DNA of 64,000 nt from Streptomyces sp. NBC_00820. GTDB taxonomy: Bacteria; Actinomycetota; Actinomycetes; Streptomycetales; Streptomycetaceae. The notes under the pieces were generated by a model that saw only the letters and a program-made list of their open reading frames with translations, made no database searches and was not told where the DNA came from. Position 1 is the first letter of the stretch. The number at the start of each line of letters is the position of its first letter. The DNA lies in NCBI RefSeq assembly GCF_036347055.1, contig NZ_CP108882.1, positions 5,436,501 through 5,500,500 of the forward strand. The letters run 5' to 3'. This document shows, one piece after another, positions 52,197-64,000 of the stretch. The translations under genes were made by a program, and so were the position numbers.

Positions 52197-52739
52197 ATGA
52201 GCCCCCTGGTAATGCTGGCGGAGGGGCCGGAGAACCCCCTCATCCCGCCGATCCCAGAGCTCGTCATCGGCCTCATCGCCTTCGTCATCGTCTTCGGCTT
52301 CCTCGCCAAGAAGCTCCTCCCGAACATCAACAAGGTTCTGGAAGAGCGCCGCGAGGCCATTGAGGGCGGTATCGAGAAGGCCGAGGCCGCGCAGACCGAG
52401 GCCCAGAGCGTCCTTGAGCAGTACAAGGCGCAGCTCGCCGAGGCTCGGCACGAGGCCGCGCGCCTGCGCCAGGAGGCTCAGGAGCAGGGTGCCGAACTCA
52501 TCACCGAGATGCGGGCCGAGGGCCAGCGTCAGCGTGAGGAGATCGTCGCCGCCGGTCACGCCCAGATCGAGGCCGACCGCAAGGCCGCCTCGTCGGCTCT
52601 GCGTCAGGACGTCGGTACGCTCGCCACCGAACTGGCCGGCAAGCTCGTCGGTGAGTCCCTCGAGGACCACGCCCGTCAGAGCCGTGTGATCGACCGCTTC
52701 CTCGACGAGCTCGAGGAGAAGGCCGAGGCCACGCGATGA
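52197..52739 (+). CDS. atpF: ATP synthase F0 subunit b
   Basis: This 180-residue stator subunit has an N-terminal membrane helix (LVIGLIAFVIVFGFLAKKLL) followed by a long charged coiled coil rich in Glu, Ala and Arg that binds the delta subunit. GAAAGG lies 7 nt upstream of the ATG. The stop overlaps the atpH start by ATGA. Confidence 0.97.
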   Translation: MSPLVMLAEGPENPLIPPIPELVIGLIAFVIVFGFLAKKLLPNINKVLEERREAIEGGIEKAEAAQTEAQSVLEQYKAQLAEARHEAARLRQEAQEQGAELITEMRAEGQRQREEIVAAGHAQIEADRKAASSALRQDVGTLATELAGKLVGESLEDHARQSRVIDRFLDELEEKAEATR

Positions 52740-53551
52740 ACGGAGCGAGCCGCGAGGCTCTGGCAGCCGCACGCGAGCGCCTCGACGCGCTGACGGACTC
52801 CACGTCCGTCGACGCCTCGAAGCTCGCCGACGAGCTGGCCGCCGTCACCGCGCTGCTCGACCGCGAGGCCGGCCTGCGCCGGGTCCTCACCGACCCGGCG
52901 CAGCCCGCGGAGGCCAAGGCCGAGCTGGTTCAGCGGCTGATCGGTGGCCAGGTGAGCGGCGCGACCGCCGACCTGGTGGCCGGTGTGGTCCGCTCCCGCT
53001 GGTCGCAGCCCCGCGACCTGGTGGACGCGCTGGAGGAGCTGGCGGACATCGCCGACCTCGCCGCCGCGGAGAAGGCGGGCACGCTCGACGACGTCGAGGA
53101 CGAGCTGTTCCGGTTCGGCCGGATCGTCGCCTCGAACACCGAGCTGCGCGCCGCGCTGACCGACCGGTCCGCGAGCACCTCGGCCAAGGTCGAGCTGCTG
53201 CACCGGCTGCTCGGCGGCCGGGCCAAGCCCACCACCGAGCGTCTGGTCACCCGCCTGGTCACCGAGCCGCGTGGACGTAGCCTGGAATCGGGACTGGAGT
53301 CCCTGTCCAAGCTTGCCGCGCAGCGCCGGAACCGCCTGGTCGCGACCGTCACCTCGGCGGTGCCGCTGACCGGCCCGCAGAAGCAGCGCCTGGGCGACGC
53401 CCTGGCGAAGCTCTACGGACACCGGATGCACCTGAACCTGGACGTGGACCCCGACGTGGTCGGCGGTGTCCGGGTGCAGGTCGGTGACGAGGTCATCAAC
53501 GGCTCCCTCGCGGACCGGCTGGACGACGTCGCCCGCCGCATGGCGAGCTAG
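52736..53551 (+). CDS. atpH: ATP synthase F1 subunit delta (long actinobacterial form)
   Basis: This 271-residue delta subunit connects F1 to the b stalk. It is longer than the E. coli form because of an extra N-terminal helical segment (residues about 1-90), typical of actinobacteria. The C-terminal domain [20 protein letters not shown], then [11 protein letters not shown] is conserved. It is translationally coupled to atpF by ATGA. Confidence 0.96.
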   Translation: MNGASREALAAARERLDALTDSTSVDASKLADELAAVTALLDREAGLRRVLTDPAQPAEAKAELVQRLIGGQVSGATADLVAGVVRSRWSQPRDLVDALEELADIADLAAAEKAGTLDDVEDELFRFGRIVASNTELRAALTDRSASTSAKVELLHRLLGGRAKPTTERLVTRLVTEPRGRSLESGLESLSKLAAQRRNRLVATVTSAVPLTGPQKQRLGDALAKLYGHRMHLNLDVDPDVVGGVRVQVGDEVINGSLADRLDDVARRMAS

Positions 53552-53614
53552 TAACTCAACAAGCAGTACGTACGCAATTACGGCCCTGGTTGGGCCGTGC
53601 AGAGGATTCACCTC

Positions 53615-53648
53615 TTTCAGGGGGGAGTCCCCATCCCCCCAAAGTGAA
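53615..53648 (+). promoter_or_regulatory. stem-loop in the atpH-atpA gap
   Basis: TTTCA and TGAAA flank a 6-bp GGGGGG/CCCCCC stem with a 9-nt loop. It lies 35 nt before the atpA start. It may stabilise the downstream F1 message or be a processing site. It resembles the G/C-run palindromes seen elsewhere in the window. Confidence 0.5.
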
Positions 53649-53682
53649 ACTTCGGGCCCAACAAGGAGAGCAGGGAACCCAG

Positions 53683-55275
53683 ATGGCGGAGCTCACGATC
53701 CGGCCGGAGGAGATCCGGGACGCGCTGGAGAACTTCGTCCAGTCGTACAAGCCGGACGCGGCCTCGCGCGAGGAGGTCGGTACGGTCACCCTTGCCGGCG
53801 ACGGCATCGCGAAGGTCGAGGGTCTTCCCTCGGCCATGGCCAACGAACTGCTGAAGTTCGAGGACGGCACCCTCGGCCTCGCGCTCAACCTGGAAGAGCG
53901 CGAGATCGGCGCCATCGTCCTCGGTGAGTTCAGCGGCATCGAGGAGGGTCAGCCGGTGCAGCGCACCGGTGAGGTCCTCTCGGTCGCGGTCGGCGACGGC
54001 TACCTCGGTCGCGTTGTCGACCCGCTCGGCAAGCCGATCGACGGCCTCGGCGAGGTCGAGACCGACGGCCGCCGCGCCCTCGAGCTGCAGGCCCCCACGG
54101 TCATGGAGCGCCAGTCGGTCCACGAGCCGATGGAGACGGGCTACATGGCCGTCGACGCGATGACCCCGGTCGGCCGTGGTCAGCGTCAGCTGATCATCGG
54201 TGACCGCCAGACCGGCAAGACCGCCCTGGCCGTCGACACGATCATCAACCAGCGCGACAACTGGCGCTCGGGCGACCCGAAGAAGCAGGTCCGCTGCATC
54301 TACGTCGCCATCGGCCAGAAGGGCTCCACCATCGCCGGCGTGCGCCGCGCGCTGGAGGAGAACGGTGCGCTGGAGTACACGACCATCGTCGCCGCCCCGG
54401 CGTCCGACCCGGCCGGCTTCAAGTACCTGGCGCCGTACACCGGTTCGGCCATCGGTCAGCACTGGATGTACCAGGGCAAGCACGTCCTGATCGTCTTCGA
54501 CGACCTGTCGAAGCAGGCCGACGCCTACCGCGCCGTGTCCCTGCTGCTGCGCCGCCCGCCGGGCCGTGAGGCCTACCCGGGTGACGTCTTCTACCTGCAC
54601 TCCCGTCTGCTGGAGCGCTGCGCCAAGCTCTCCGACGACATGGGCGCCGGCTCGATGACCGGTCTGCCGATCGTCGAGACCAAGGCCAACGACGTCTCGG
54701 CGTTCATCCCGACCAACGTCATCTCCATCACCGACGGCCAGTGCTTCCTGGAGTCGGACCTGTTCAACGCCGGTCAGCGCCCCGCGCTGAACGTCGGTAT
54801 CTCCGTCTCCCGAGTCGGTGGTTCCGCGCAGCACAAGGCGATGAAGCAGGTCTCCGGTCGTCTGCGCGTGGACCTCGCCCAGTACCGCGAGCTGGAGGCG
54901 TTCGCCGCCTTCGGTTCCGACCTGGACGCCGCGTCGAAGAACCAGCTCGAGCGCGGTACCCGCATGACCGAGCTGCTCAAGCAGAACCAGTACCAGCCGA
55001 TGTCCACCGAGGACCAGGTCGTCTCGATCTGGGCCGGTGGTACGGGTCGCATGGACGACGTCCCGGTCTCCGACGTCCGCCGCTTCGACAAGGAGCTCCT
55101 GGAGTTCCTGCACCGCAAGCACCAGGGTCTGATGACGTCGATCCGCGAGGGCGGCAAGATGTCGGACGACACCCTGCAGGCCATCGGTGACGCGATCGCG
55201 GAGTTCAAGAAGCAGTTCGAGACCTCCGACGGCAAGCTGCTCGGCGAGGACGCCCCGGCCGCAGCCGCCAAGTGA
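53683..55275 (+). CDS. atpA: ATP synthase F1 subunit alpha
   Basis: This 530-residue non-catalytic nucleotide-binding subunit has a Walker [11 protein letters not shown] at about 173-182 and the alpha signature region [20 protein letters not shown]. The start [18 protein letters not shown] has AGGGA upstream and is preferred over a longer frame reading through the hairpin. Length is normal. It is followed by atpG after 21 bp. Confidence 0.98.
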   Translation: MAELTIRPEEIRDALENFVQSYKPDAASREEVGTVTLAGDGIAKVEGLPSAMANELLKFEDGTLGLALNLEEREIGAIVLGEFSGIEEGQPVQRTGEVLSVAVGDGYLGRVVDPLGKPIDGLGEVETDGRRALELQAPTVMERQSVHEPMETGYMAVDAMTPVGRGQRQLIIGDRQTGKTALAVDTIINQRDNWRSGDPKKQVRCIYVAIGQKGSTIAGVRRALEENGALEYTTIVAAPASDPAGFKYLAPYTGSAIGQHWMYQGKHVLIVFDDLSKQADAYRAVSLLLRRPPGREAYPGDVFYLHSRLLERCAKLSDDMGAGSMTGLPIVETKANDVSAFIPTNVISITDGQCFLESDLFNAGQRPALNVGISVSRVGGSAQHKAMKQVSGRLRVDLAQYRELEAFAAFGSDLDAASKNQLERGTRMTELLKQNQYQPMSTEDQVVSIWAGGTGRMDDVPVSDVRRFDKELLEFLHRKHQGLMTSIREGGKMSDDTLQAIGDAIAEFKKQFETSDGKLLGEDAPAAAAK

Positions 55276-55296
55276 CGTAAGGAAGGGACCTGACTC

Positions 55297-57650
<2,354 letters not shown>

Positions 57651-57667
57651 GCCTCGCGCTCTTGAGG

Positions 57668-57742
57668 AGGGGGCGGGTGCGTCCCGCCCCCTCACTCACG
57701 CCCATTAGAATTGACCCCAACACCCGGCATTACCGCCGGGTG
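57668..57742 (+). promoter_or_regulatory. two hairpins and a possible -10 between atpD and atpC
   Basis: First hairpin: AGGGGGCGGG/CCCGCCCCCT with a 5-nt loop (57668-57692). Second: CACCCGGC/GCCGGGTG (57721-57742), 10 nt before GAGGAG. Between them TAGAAT (57706-57711) is a good -10, though the matching -35 is poor. Together they may lower or uncouple epsilon expression. Confidence 0.55.
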
Positions 57743-57761
57743 GTGACCCGAGGAGCCAACC

Positions 57762-58136
57762 TTGGCTGCTGAGCTGCACGTCGAGCTGGTCGCCGCCGAC
57801 CGCCAGGTCTGGTCCGGCGAGGCCACCCTGGTCGTCGCGCGTACCACCTCCGGCGACATCGGCGTCATGCCCGGTCACCAGCCGCTGCTCGGTGTGCTGG
57901 AGTCGGGCCCGGTGACCATCCGTACGAGTGATGGTGCGACGGTCGTCGCCGCGGTGCACGGCGGTTTCATCTCGTTCGCCGACAACAAGCTGTCGCTGCT
58001 GGCCGAGATCGCCGAGCTTTCGGAGGAGATCGACGTCCAGCGCGTGGAGCGCGAGCTCGAGCGCGCGAAGGCGGAGGACGACGCGGAGGCGGCACTGCGC
58101 GCCGACGTCCGTCTGCGGGCGGCGTCGGCACGCTGA
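57762..58136 (+). CDS. atpC: ATP synthase F1 subunit epsilon
   Basis: This 124-residue subunit starts at TTG, 6 nt after GAGGAG. The N-terminal beta-sandwich (LHVELVAADRQVWSGEATLV and GDIGVMPGHQPLLGVLESGP) is followed by a C-terminal helical part ending EDDAEAALRADVRLRAASA. It regulates ATPase activity at the base of the rotor. It is the last gene of the operon, followed by two hairpins. Confidence 0.97.
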   Translation: MAAELHVELVAADRQVWSGEATLVVARTTSGDIGVMPGHQPLLGVLESGPVTIRTSDGATVVAAVHGGFISFADNKLSLLAEIAELSEEIDVQRVERELERAKAEDDAEAALRADVRLRAASAR

Positions 58137-58143
58137 CCGGGCG

Positions 58144-58182
58144 CACCTCCCAGGCCTTCGGGCGCTGGGGGAGCGCCAGGTG
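58144..58182. repeat. GC-rich palindrome after atpC
   Basis: CTCCCAG and CTGGGGGAG form a stem, enclosed by CACCT/AGGTG. It immediately follows the atp operon and precedes the main terminator hairpin. Its form resembles the intergenic palindromes that are common in Streptomyces. Confidence 0.6.
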
Positions 58183-58192
58183 ATGACGTCAC

Positions 58193-58237
58193 TCAGCCGC
58201 GGCCGGCCCGGAGTAATCCGGTGCCGGTCGCGGCTGA
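58193..58237. terminator. terminator hairpin of the atp operon
   Basis: TCAGCCGCG and CGCGGCTGA form a 9-bp perfect stem, with inner CCGGC/GCCGG pairing. It lies 57 bp after the atpC stop codon. Confidence 0.8.
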
Positions 58238-58319
58238 GGCAGATGTAGGCGTTTTTCCGGTTTCATTACCTAGTACGGCATGAAGTTCCACTACCAGGGA
58301 GACGAGGAGGTCGGTGCCG

Positions 58320-58766
58320 ATGGTCCTCGCTCTGACTGTGTGTGGAATCGTGGTCGCGCTCGTGCTGGTGGGACTGTTCCTGTTCGGCCTGCGGCGCAGG
58401 CTGATCCAGCGTTCCGGCGGCACCTTCGACTGTTCCCTGCGCTGGGACGTGACCGATCATCCGGACCCCAGCGGCAAGGGCTGGAGCTACGGCGTCGCCC
58501 GCTACAACGGTGACCGCATCGAGTGGTACCGGGTCTTCTCCTACGCCCTGCGCCCGCGCCGCACGCTGGAGCGCTCGGCCATCGAGGTGGCCGGCCGCCG
58601 GCTGCCCGAGGGCGAGGAGGAGCTGGCGCTGCTGTCCGACGCCGTGATCCTCGCCTGCACCGTCCGGGGCATGCGCCTGGAACTCGCGATGAGCGAGGAC
58701 GCGCTGACCGGATTCCTCGCCTGGCTGGAGGCGGCCCCGCCCGGCCAGCGGGTGAACGTGGCGTAG
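58320..58766 (+). CDS. DUF2550 membrane-anchored protein
   Basis: This 148-residue protein has an N-terminal membrane helix (VLALTVCGIVVALVLVGLFL) and a conserved cytoplasmic domain with GGTFDCSLRW, GWSYGVARYNGDRIEWYRVF and AMSEDALTGFLAWLE. This is the actinobacterial DUF2550 family, often found immediately after atpC. ATG at 58320 lies 9 nt after GAGGAGG; GTG at 58314 is possible but too close. Function unknown. Confidence 0.9.
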   Translation: MVLALTVCGIVVALVLVGLFLFGLRRRLIQRSGGTFDCSLRWDVTDHPDPSGKGWSYGVARYNGDRIEWYRVFSYALRPRRTLERSAIEVAGRRLPEGEEELALLSDAVILACTVRGMRLELAMSEDALTGFLAWLEAAPPGQRVNVA

Positions 58767-58841
58767 CCGCGTCCACCCTCCCCCGGAAGGAGTCCGCAGG
58801 AGGGTCAACGCGGCCCGGGTCGTCAGACCCTTCGCACCTTC

Positions 58842-60701
<1,860 letters not shown>

Positions 60702-60766
60702 GCTGCGCCTCCCTAAGTGTGGGGATGTCACGGGCATGACTGAGCCTTCACGCCCACGGTGCGGCG

Positions 60767-60808
60767 AGAATAGGAAGGTCTGGACCAGCGGTCAATAGGT
60801 CTGGACCA
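60767..60808 (-). promoter_or_regulatory. chitinase promoter with two 12-bp direct repeats
   Basis: AGGTCTGGACCA occurs at 60776-60787 and 60797-60808 (TGGTCCAGACCT on the minus strand), 21 bp apart. On the minus strand -35 TTGACC (60795-60790) and -10 TATTCT (60772-60767) are separated by exactly 17 bp, with the repeats overlapping them. This is the established architecture for chitin induction and glucose repression of Streptomyces chi genes. Confidence 0.9.
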
Positions 60809-60932
60809 GTTGGCCGAAGTTCGGCTGGAATTCCAACTCCCCTGCCGGTAATGGGCGTTGGAGCCGCTCCGGGCTCCTGCGGCCCGCGCCGGACCAGGGG
60901 GCCGTACCCTGACCGGGCGATGAGGAGGGTGC

Positions 60933-61646
60933 ATGGATGACACGGCACGCCCCGGGACGGTCCTGGTCGTCGACGACGACGCGGCGATCCGCCGGTCCCT
61001 GGAGCGCGGCCTCAGGCTGAACGGCTTCACGGTGCGGACCGCCGCCGACGGGCCCGAGGCGCTCACCGCGATCGGGCAGGCGCCCCCGGACGTCCTGGTG
61101 CTCGACGTGTCGATGCCCGGCCTGAGCGGCATCCAGGTGTGCGCCCGGCTCCGCGACGAGGGCCGGGACCTGCCCGTGCTCATGCTCTCCGCGCTCGACG
61201 AGACCGCCGACCGCATCGCCGGGCTCCAGGCGGGCGGCGACGACTACCTGGTCAAGCCCTTCGCCCTCCAGGAACTGGTGCTGCGGCTGCGCGCCCTGCT
61301 GCGCCGCCGGCCCCCGGCCGCTCCCGAGGTGCTCCGGGTGGCGGGCCTGGTGATCGACCCGGCCGCCCGCACCGCCGAGCGCGACGGCAGCCCGCTGGAG
61401 CTGACCCGGCGCGAGTTCGCGCTCCTGGAGGTGCTCGCCCGCAACGCGGGACTCGTCCTGACCCGCGACCAGCTCCTGGAACGGGTGTGGGGCTACGACT
61501 TCGACGTCCGCAGCGACGCCGTCGACACCTTCGTCAGCTACCTGCGCCGCAAACTGGAGGCCGGCGGACGCGCCCGGCTCGTCCACACCGTGCGCGGCGT
61601 GGGCTTCGTGCTGAGGGAGGCGCGGGATGCGCGGGATGCGGGGTGA
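60933..61646 (+). CDS. OmpR-family response regulator
   Basis: This 237-residue protein has a receiver domain (VVDDDAAIRR, phospho-Asp in LVLDVSMPGLSG, Lys in YLVKPFALQE) and a C-terminal winged helix (LELTRREFALLEVLARNAG, ERVWGYDFDVRSDAVDTFVS, VHTVRGVGFVLRE). GAGGAGG lies upstream of the ATG. Its stop overlaps the kinase start as GTGA. The C-terminus ends in an imperfect repeat (ARDARDAG). The signal is unknown. Confidence 0.95.
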   Translation: MDDTARPGTVLVVDDDAAIRRSLERGLRLNGFTVRTAADGPEALTAIGQAPPDVLVLDVSMPGLSGIQVCARLRDEGRDLPVLMLSALDETADRIAGLQAGGDDYLVKPFALQELVLRLRALLRRRPPAAPEVLRVAGLVIDPAARTAERDGSPLELTRREFALLEVLARNAGLVLTRDQLLERVWGYDFDVRSDAVDTFVSYLRRKLEAGGRARLVHTVRGVGFVLREARDARDAG

Positions 61647-63259
61647 GGCCGGTGAGACCCGAGAGCGCGGGGAGTCCGGGGGGTCCGGTGAGTTCTGAGA
61701 GTTCAGTGAGACCCATGAGTCACGCGAGCCCCACGCCCCCTATGGGTCCCGCACAGCCCAGGAGATCCGTGCGGTCCATGCGGTCCATGAGGCTGTCCAC
61801 CCGTATCGCCCTCGCCGTCGGATGTACCGTCCCGCTGCTGGTCCTGGCCTCCGGCTGGCTGCTGCTGCACCTGGTCGCCCGGGACGTGCGCGGCGCCGGT
61901 GACCAGCATCTGCGGCAGCGGGCCGCGGCCGTCGCCCCGGACGCCCGGTCCCTGCTGCGCGCCTCGGCGAACGACCGTCCCAGGGCCGCCGACACCAGGG
62001 AGCGCCGGCTGTTCGACGCCGCGCTCGACGTCGGCGTACGCGTCGTCGGACCGGACGCGACCTTCAGCGGCGGCCCCCAGCCCGGTCCCGCGGTCCGCCT
62101 GCCCGCCCCCGGATCCGCCGCCTTCGGACCGGTGACCGTCCACGACGGCGCCCGCGCCTGGCGTGCCCTGGCCCGGCCGGTCCGGGGCCGCGCCGTGACC
62201 GGCACCCTGTGGGTCTTCGTACCCGACACCGCGGGCCGCACCCAGCTCACCCTCGTCCGCCGCCGGGTGTTCCTCACGGCGCTGCTCGCGGCCCCGCTGT
62301 CCGGCCTGCTGGCCTGGGCCATGGCCACCGGCGCGAGCGCACCCCTGCGCCGCCTCACCCGCCGCGCCGCCGGCCTCGACCCGCGCACCAGCAGCGCCCG
62401 TCTCGACGGCGCGCCGACCGGGGTCACCGAGGTCGACGAACTGGCCGCCACCCTGCGGACCGTCCTCGCCCGCTACGACGAACAGGCCGCCCGCACCGCC
62501 GAGGCCCTCGACACCGCCCGCTCCTTCTCCTCCGCCGCCGCGCACGAACTGCGCACCCCGCTGATGAGCATGGGCACGAACCTCGACATCCTCGCCGCCC
62601 ACCCCGACCTGCCCGAACCCGACCGCGGCGAGGTCCTGGACGACCTGCGGAGCGAACACGCCAGGCTGCTGGGCCTGCTGGTGATGCTGCGCGAACTGGG
62701 GCGCGGCGACCTGGTGGAGGCGGAGACCTTCGGCCGCGTCGACCTCTCGGAGCTGGCCGACGCGGCCGTCGCCGAGGTTCGCCGCCGCGCCCGGGACGCC
62801 GACATCACCCTGGACGCGGCACCCGGGCTCACCGTGCACGGCTGGGAGCCCGGCCTCAGGCTGCTGCTCGACAACCTGCTCGGCAACGCGCTGGCCCACG
62901 GCCGCGACACGCGAGGCCGGGCCCGGGTGCGGGTGGGCGTCCACGGCGCCGCCGACCGCGTGCTCGTCACCGTGGACGACGGCGGCCCCGGAATACCGCC
63001 CGCCGCCCGGCAGCGGATCTTCGAGCGGTTCCAGCGGGGCCCGGACAGCACCGGTTCCGGCCTCGGCCTCACCCTCGTCGCCCAGCAGGCGGCCCTGCAC
63101 CGGGGGACCGTCACCGTCACCGGCGGACCGGACGGCACCGGGGCGCGCTTCGAGGTACGGCTGCCCCCGGAGCGCGGCGGGCCGCCCGGCCGGCGGGACT
63201 GGCTGATCGGCACAGCCGGGGCGAACCGGTCACAGGGTTTCCCCAAAGAAAGTCCCTAG
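61643..63259 (+). CDS. sensor histidine kinase (partner of the preceding regulator)
   Basis: This membrane kinase of about 538 residues starts with GTG overlapping the regulator stop. An ATG at 61715 or GTG at 61691 could be used instead. A disordered N-terminus of about 50 residues with RSMRSMR repeats precedes the first membrane helix (IALAVGCTVPLLVLASGWLL). It has an extracytoplasmic region of about 115 residues, a second membrane helix (VFLTALLAAPLSGLLAWAMA), a HAMP-like segment, H box AAAHELRTPLMSMG, N box LLLDNLLGNALAHG, and G boxes DDGGPGIP and GSGLGLTLV. It probably phosphorylates the upstream OmpR-type regulator. Confidence 0.93.
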   Translation: MRPVRPESAGSPGGPVSSESSVRPMSHASPTPPMGPAQPRRSVRSMRSMRLSTRIALAVGCTVPLLVLASGWLLLHLVARDVRGAGDQHLRQRAAAVAPDARSLLRASANDRPRAADTRERRLFDAALDVGVRVVGPDATFSGGPQPGPAVRLPAPGSAAFGPVTVHDGARAWRALARPVRGRAVTGTLWVFVPDTAGRTQLTLVRRRVFLTALLAAPLSGLLAWAMATGASAPLRRLTRRAAGLDPRTSSARLDGAPTGVTEVDELAATLRTVLARYDEQAARTAEALDTARSFSSAAAHELRTPLMSMGTNLDILAAHPDLPEPDRGEVLDDLRSEHARLLGLLVMLRELGRGDLVEAETFGRVDLSELADAAVAEVRRRARDADITLDAAPGLTVHGWEPGLRLLLDNLLGNALAHGRDTRGRARVRVGVHGAADRVLVTVDDGGPGIPPAARQRIFERFQRGPDSTGSGLGLTLVAQQAALHRGTVTVTGGPDGTGARFEVRLPPERGGPPGRRDWLIGTAGANRSQGFPKESP

Positions 63260-63324
63260 CCTCCGACGCGACAGCCGGACGGACGGGCGACGTGCCCGTC
63301 CGCGAAGCGAACGGAGAGTCAGAG

Positions 63325-63753
63325 ATGCAGGTACGACGACCGACGCGCACGCTCCTCGCGGCGCTCGCCGCGACCGCCGCCCTCGTGGGCACCGCGGGCG
63401 CGGCCGCCGCGGCCGACAGCACGCCGACCGCGGCCTCCTCGGCGAAGCCCGCCGCGAAGCCGAAGGGCGACGGGGCGCGGGCGCTGTGCAAGCGGGTACC
63501 GAGGATCGACCGGCGGATCGACCGGGCCCTGCGGCGGCTCGACGCGGGAGCCGGCAGGCGTGGCTCCGTGGCCCGGATCCAGCAGCGCGTCGACAACGCG
63601 AAGAAGGCGGGTCACGACGAGATCGCCACCTTCCTCCAGGACCGCCTGGACTTCCGTGTCTCGCTGCAGAAGAACCTGGAGCAGCGCCAGAAGGACCTGA
63701 CCGGCGTCAAGACGTGGTGCCAGGCCAACGACGGCGGCAAGGCGGCGGGCTGA
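63325..63753 (+). CDS. small secreted Arg/Lys-rich protein
   Basis: This 142-residue exported protein has a signal peptide (RTLLAALAATAALVGTAGAA ending AAAADS). The mature part is alpha-helical and basic (RIDRRIDRALRRLDAGAGRR, then VDNAKKAGHDEIATFLQDRL). It has two Cys (ALCKRV and TWCQAN) that may pair. GGAGAG precedes the ATG. It overlaps the next gene by TGATG, so the two form an operon, probably regulated by or functioning with the two-component system upstream. Family unnamed. Confidence 0.85.
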   Translation: MQVRRPTRTLLAALAATAALVGTAGAAAAADSTPTAASSAKPAAKPKGDGARALCKRVPRIDRRIDRALRRLDAGAGRRGSVARIQQRVDNAKKAGHDEIATFLQDRLDFRVSLQKNLEQRQKDLTGVKTWCQANDGGKAAG

Positions 63754-63986
63754 TGCGGGTCCGTGGACGACGGGCGGCGCTCGCTACCGCCGCGGTGACC
63801 GCGCTCGTGGCCCTCACCACGGGCTGCGGCCACGACGGCGGCGCGGCGTCCGGCGGCGCGACCCCGTCCACCGTCGTTCCCACCGGCACCCCCTCGGGGT
63901 ACGCGGAGATGGAGAAGAAGGTCGACGCGGCCGAGTCCGCGGCGGCAGCCGCCGACCGAGACGCGACGAGCGACGCGGACCGCTGA
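63753..63986 (+). CDS. small lipoprotein
   Basis: This 77-residue protein has a lipoprotein signal (RAALATAAVTALVALTTGCG) with lipobox LTTGC, so it would be acylated at Cys25. The mature part is short and Ala/Glu-rich (EMEKKVDAAESAAAAADRDA). It starts at ATG overlapping the previous stop (TGATG) and ends within the window, 14 bp before its edge. Function unknown. Confidence 0.82.
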   Translation: MRVRGRRAALATAAVTALVALTTGCGHDGGAASGGATPSTVVPTGTPSGYAEMEKKVDAAESAAAAADRDATSDADR

Positions 63987-64000
63987 CACCGACCGCTCAC

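Overview
The window is high-GC actinobacterial DNA and almost certainly comes from a Streptomyces chromosome core. It has GTG and TTG starts behind GGAGG-like ribosome sites, a complete conservon (CvnABCD), a Rho factor with a long Arg/Asp/Gln-rich N-terminal extension, the lysA-hom-thrC-thrB-rho-rpmE-prfA-prmC-atp order, a Ku/LigD pair, and a chitinase promoter with the Streptomyces-type 12-bp direct repeats. The order agrees with what I recall of the S. coelicolor core; no database was searched.

Layout. 0-4.4 kb: the C-terminal two thirds of Lon, a GH25 muramidase, a MarR regulator and a PP2C-like phosphatase. 4.7-10.6 kb: conservon cvnABCD followed by a StyA-type flavin monooxygenase. 10.6-15.1 kb: a secreted NlpC/P60 hydrolase, a small unknown protein, a TetR regulator and two divergent ferritin-like/diiron proteins. 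15.2-19.8 kb: a Pro/Gln-rich membrane protein, the elongation pair PBP2/FtsW-RodA and a secreted SH3-like protein. 20-25 kb: a dual-specificity phosphatase, a NERD-like protein, the LigD polymerase domain and Ku (non-homologous end joining), and an unknown acidic protein. 25-28.2 kb: a zinc-ribbon-like unknown, a small secreted protein and a Tat-exported FAD oxidoreductase. 28.2-29.6 kb: a GC-poorer island with a DUF4231/SLATT membrane protein, an integrase remnant and tRNA-Arg(CCG).

29.7-37.2 kb: a single-domain response regulator, an ArgRS-like protein, then lysine and threonine biosynthesis (lysA, hom, thrC, thrB). 37.5-50 kb: rho, a trypsin-like FG-GAP protease, an LCP enzyme, rpmE, prfA, prmC, a threonylcarbamoyl-AMP synthase, an LMW-PTP-like protein lacking the nucleophilic Cys, a divergent SHMT paralogue and a WecA/TagO-type transferase. 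50.3-58.1 kb: the complete ATP synthase operon atpIBEFHAGDC. 58.3-64 kb: a DUF2550 protein, a GH18 chitinase, an OmpR-type two-component system and two small exported proteins.

The most unusual property is at the DNA level. Several gene 3' ends or gene junctions are tandemly reiterated: muramidase (95 bp), marR (26 bp), a diiron gene (15 bp), pbp2 (42 bp), the rodA/pbp2 junction (27/29 bp) and the PTP-like gene (55 bp). A palindromic element of about 40 bp sits at the start codon of the PTP-like gene and in frame at the signal-peptide junction of the chitinase. Other items worth checking are helically phased iterons before thrB, a long hairpin leader before hom, SigR-type promoters before rpmE and possibly rho, and the SLATT/integrase/tRNA island.
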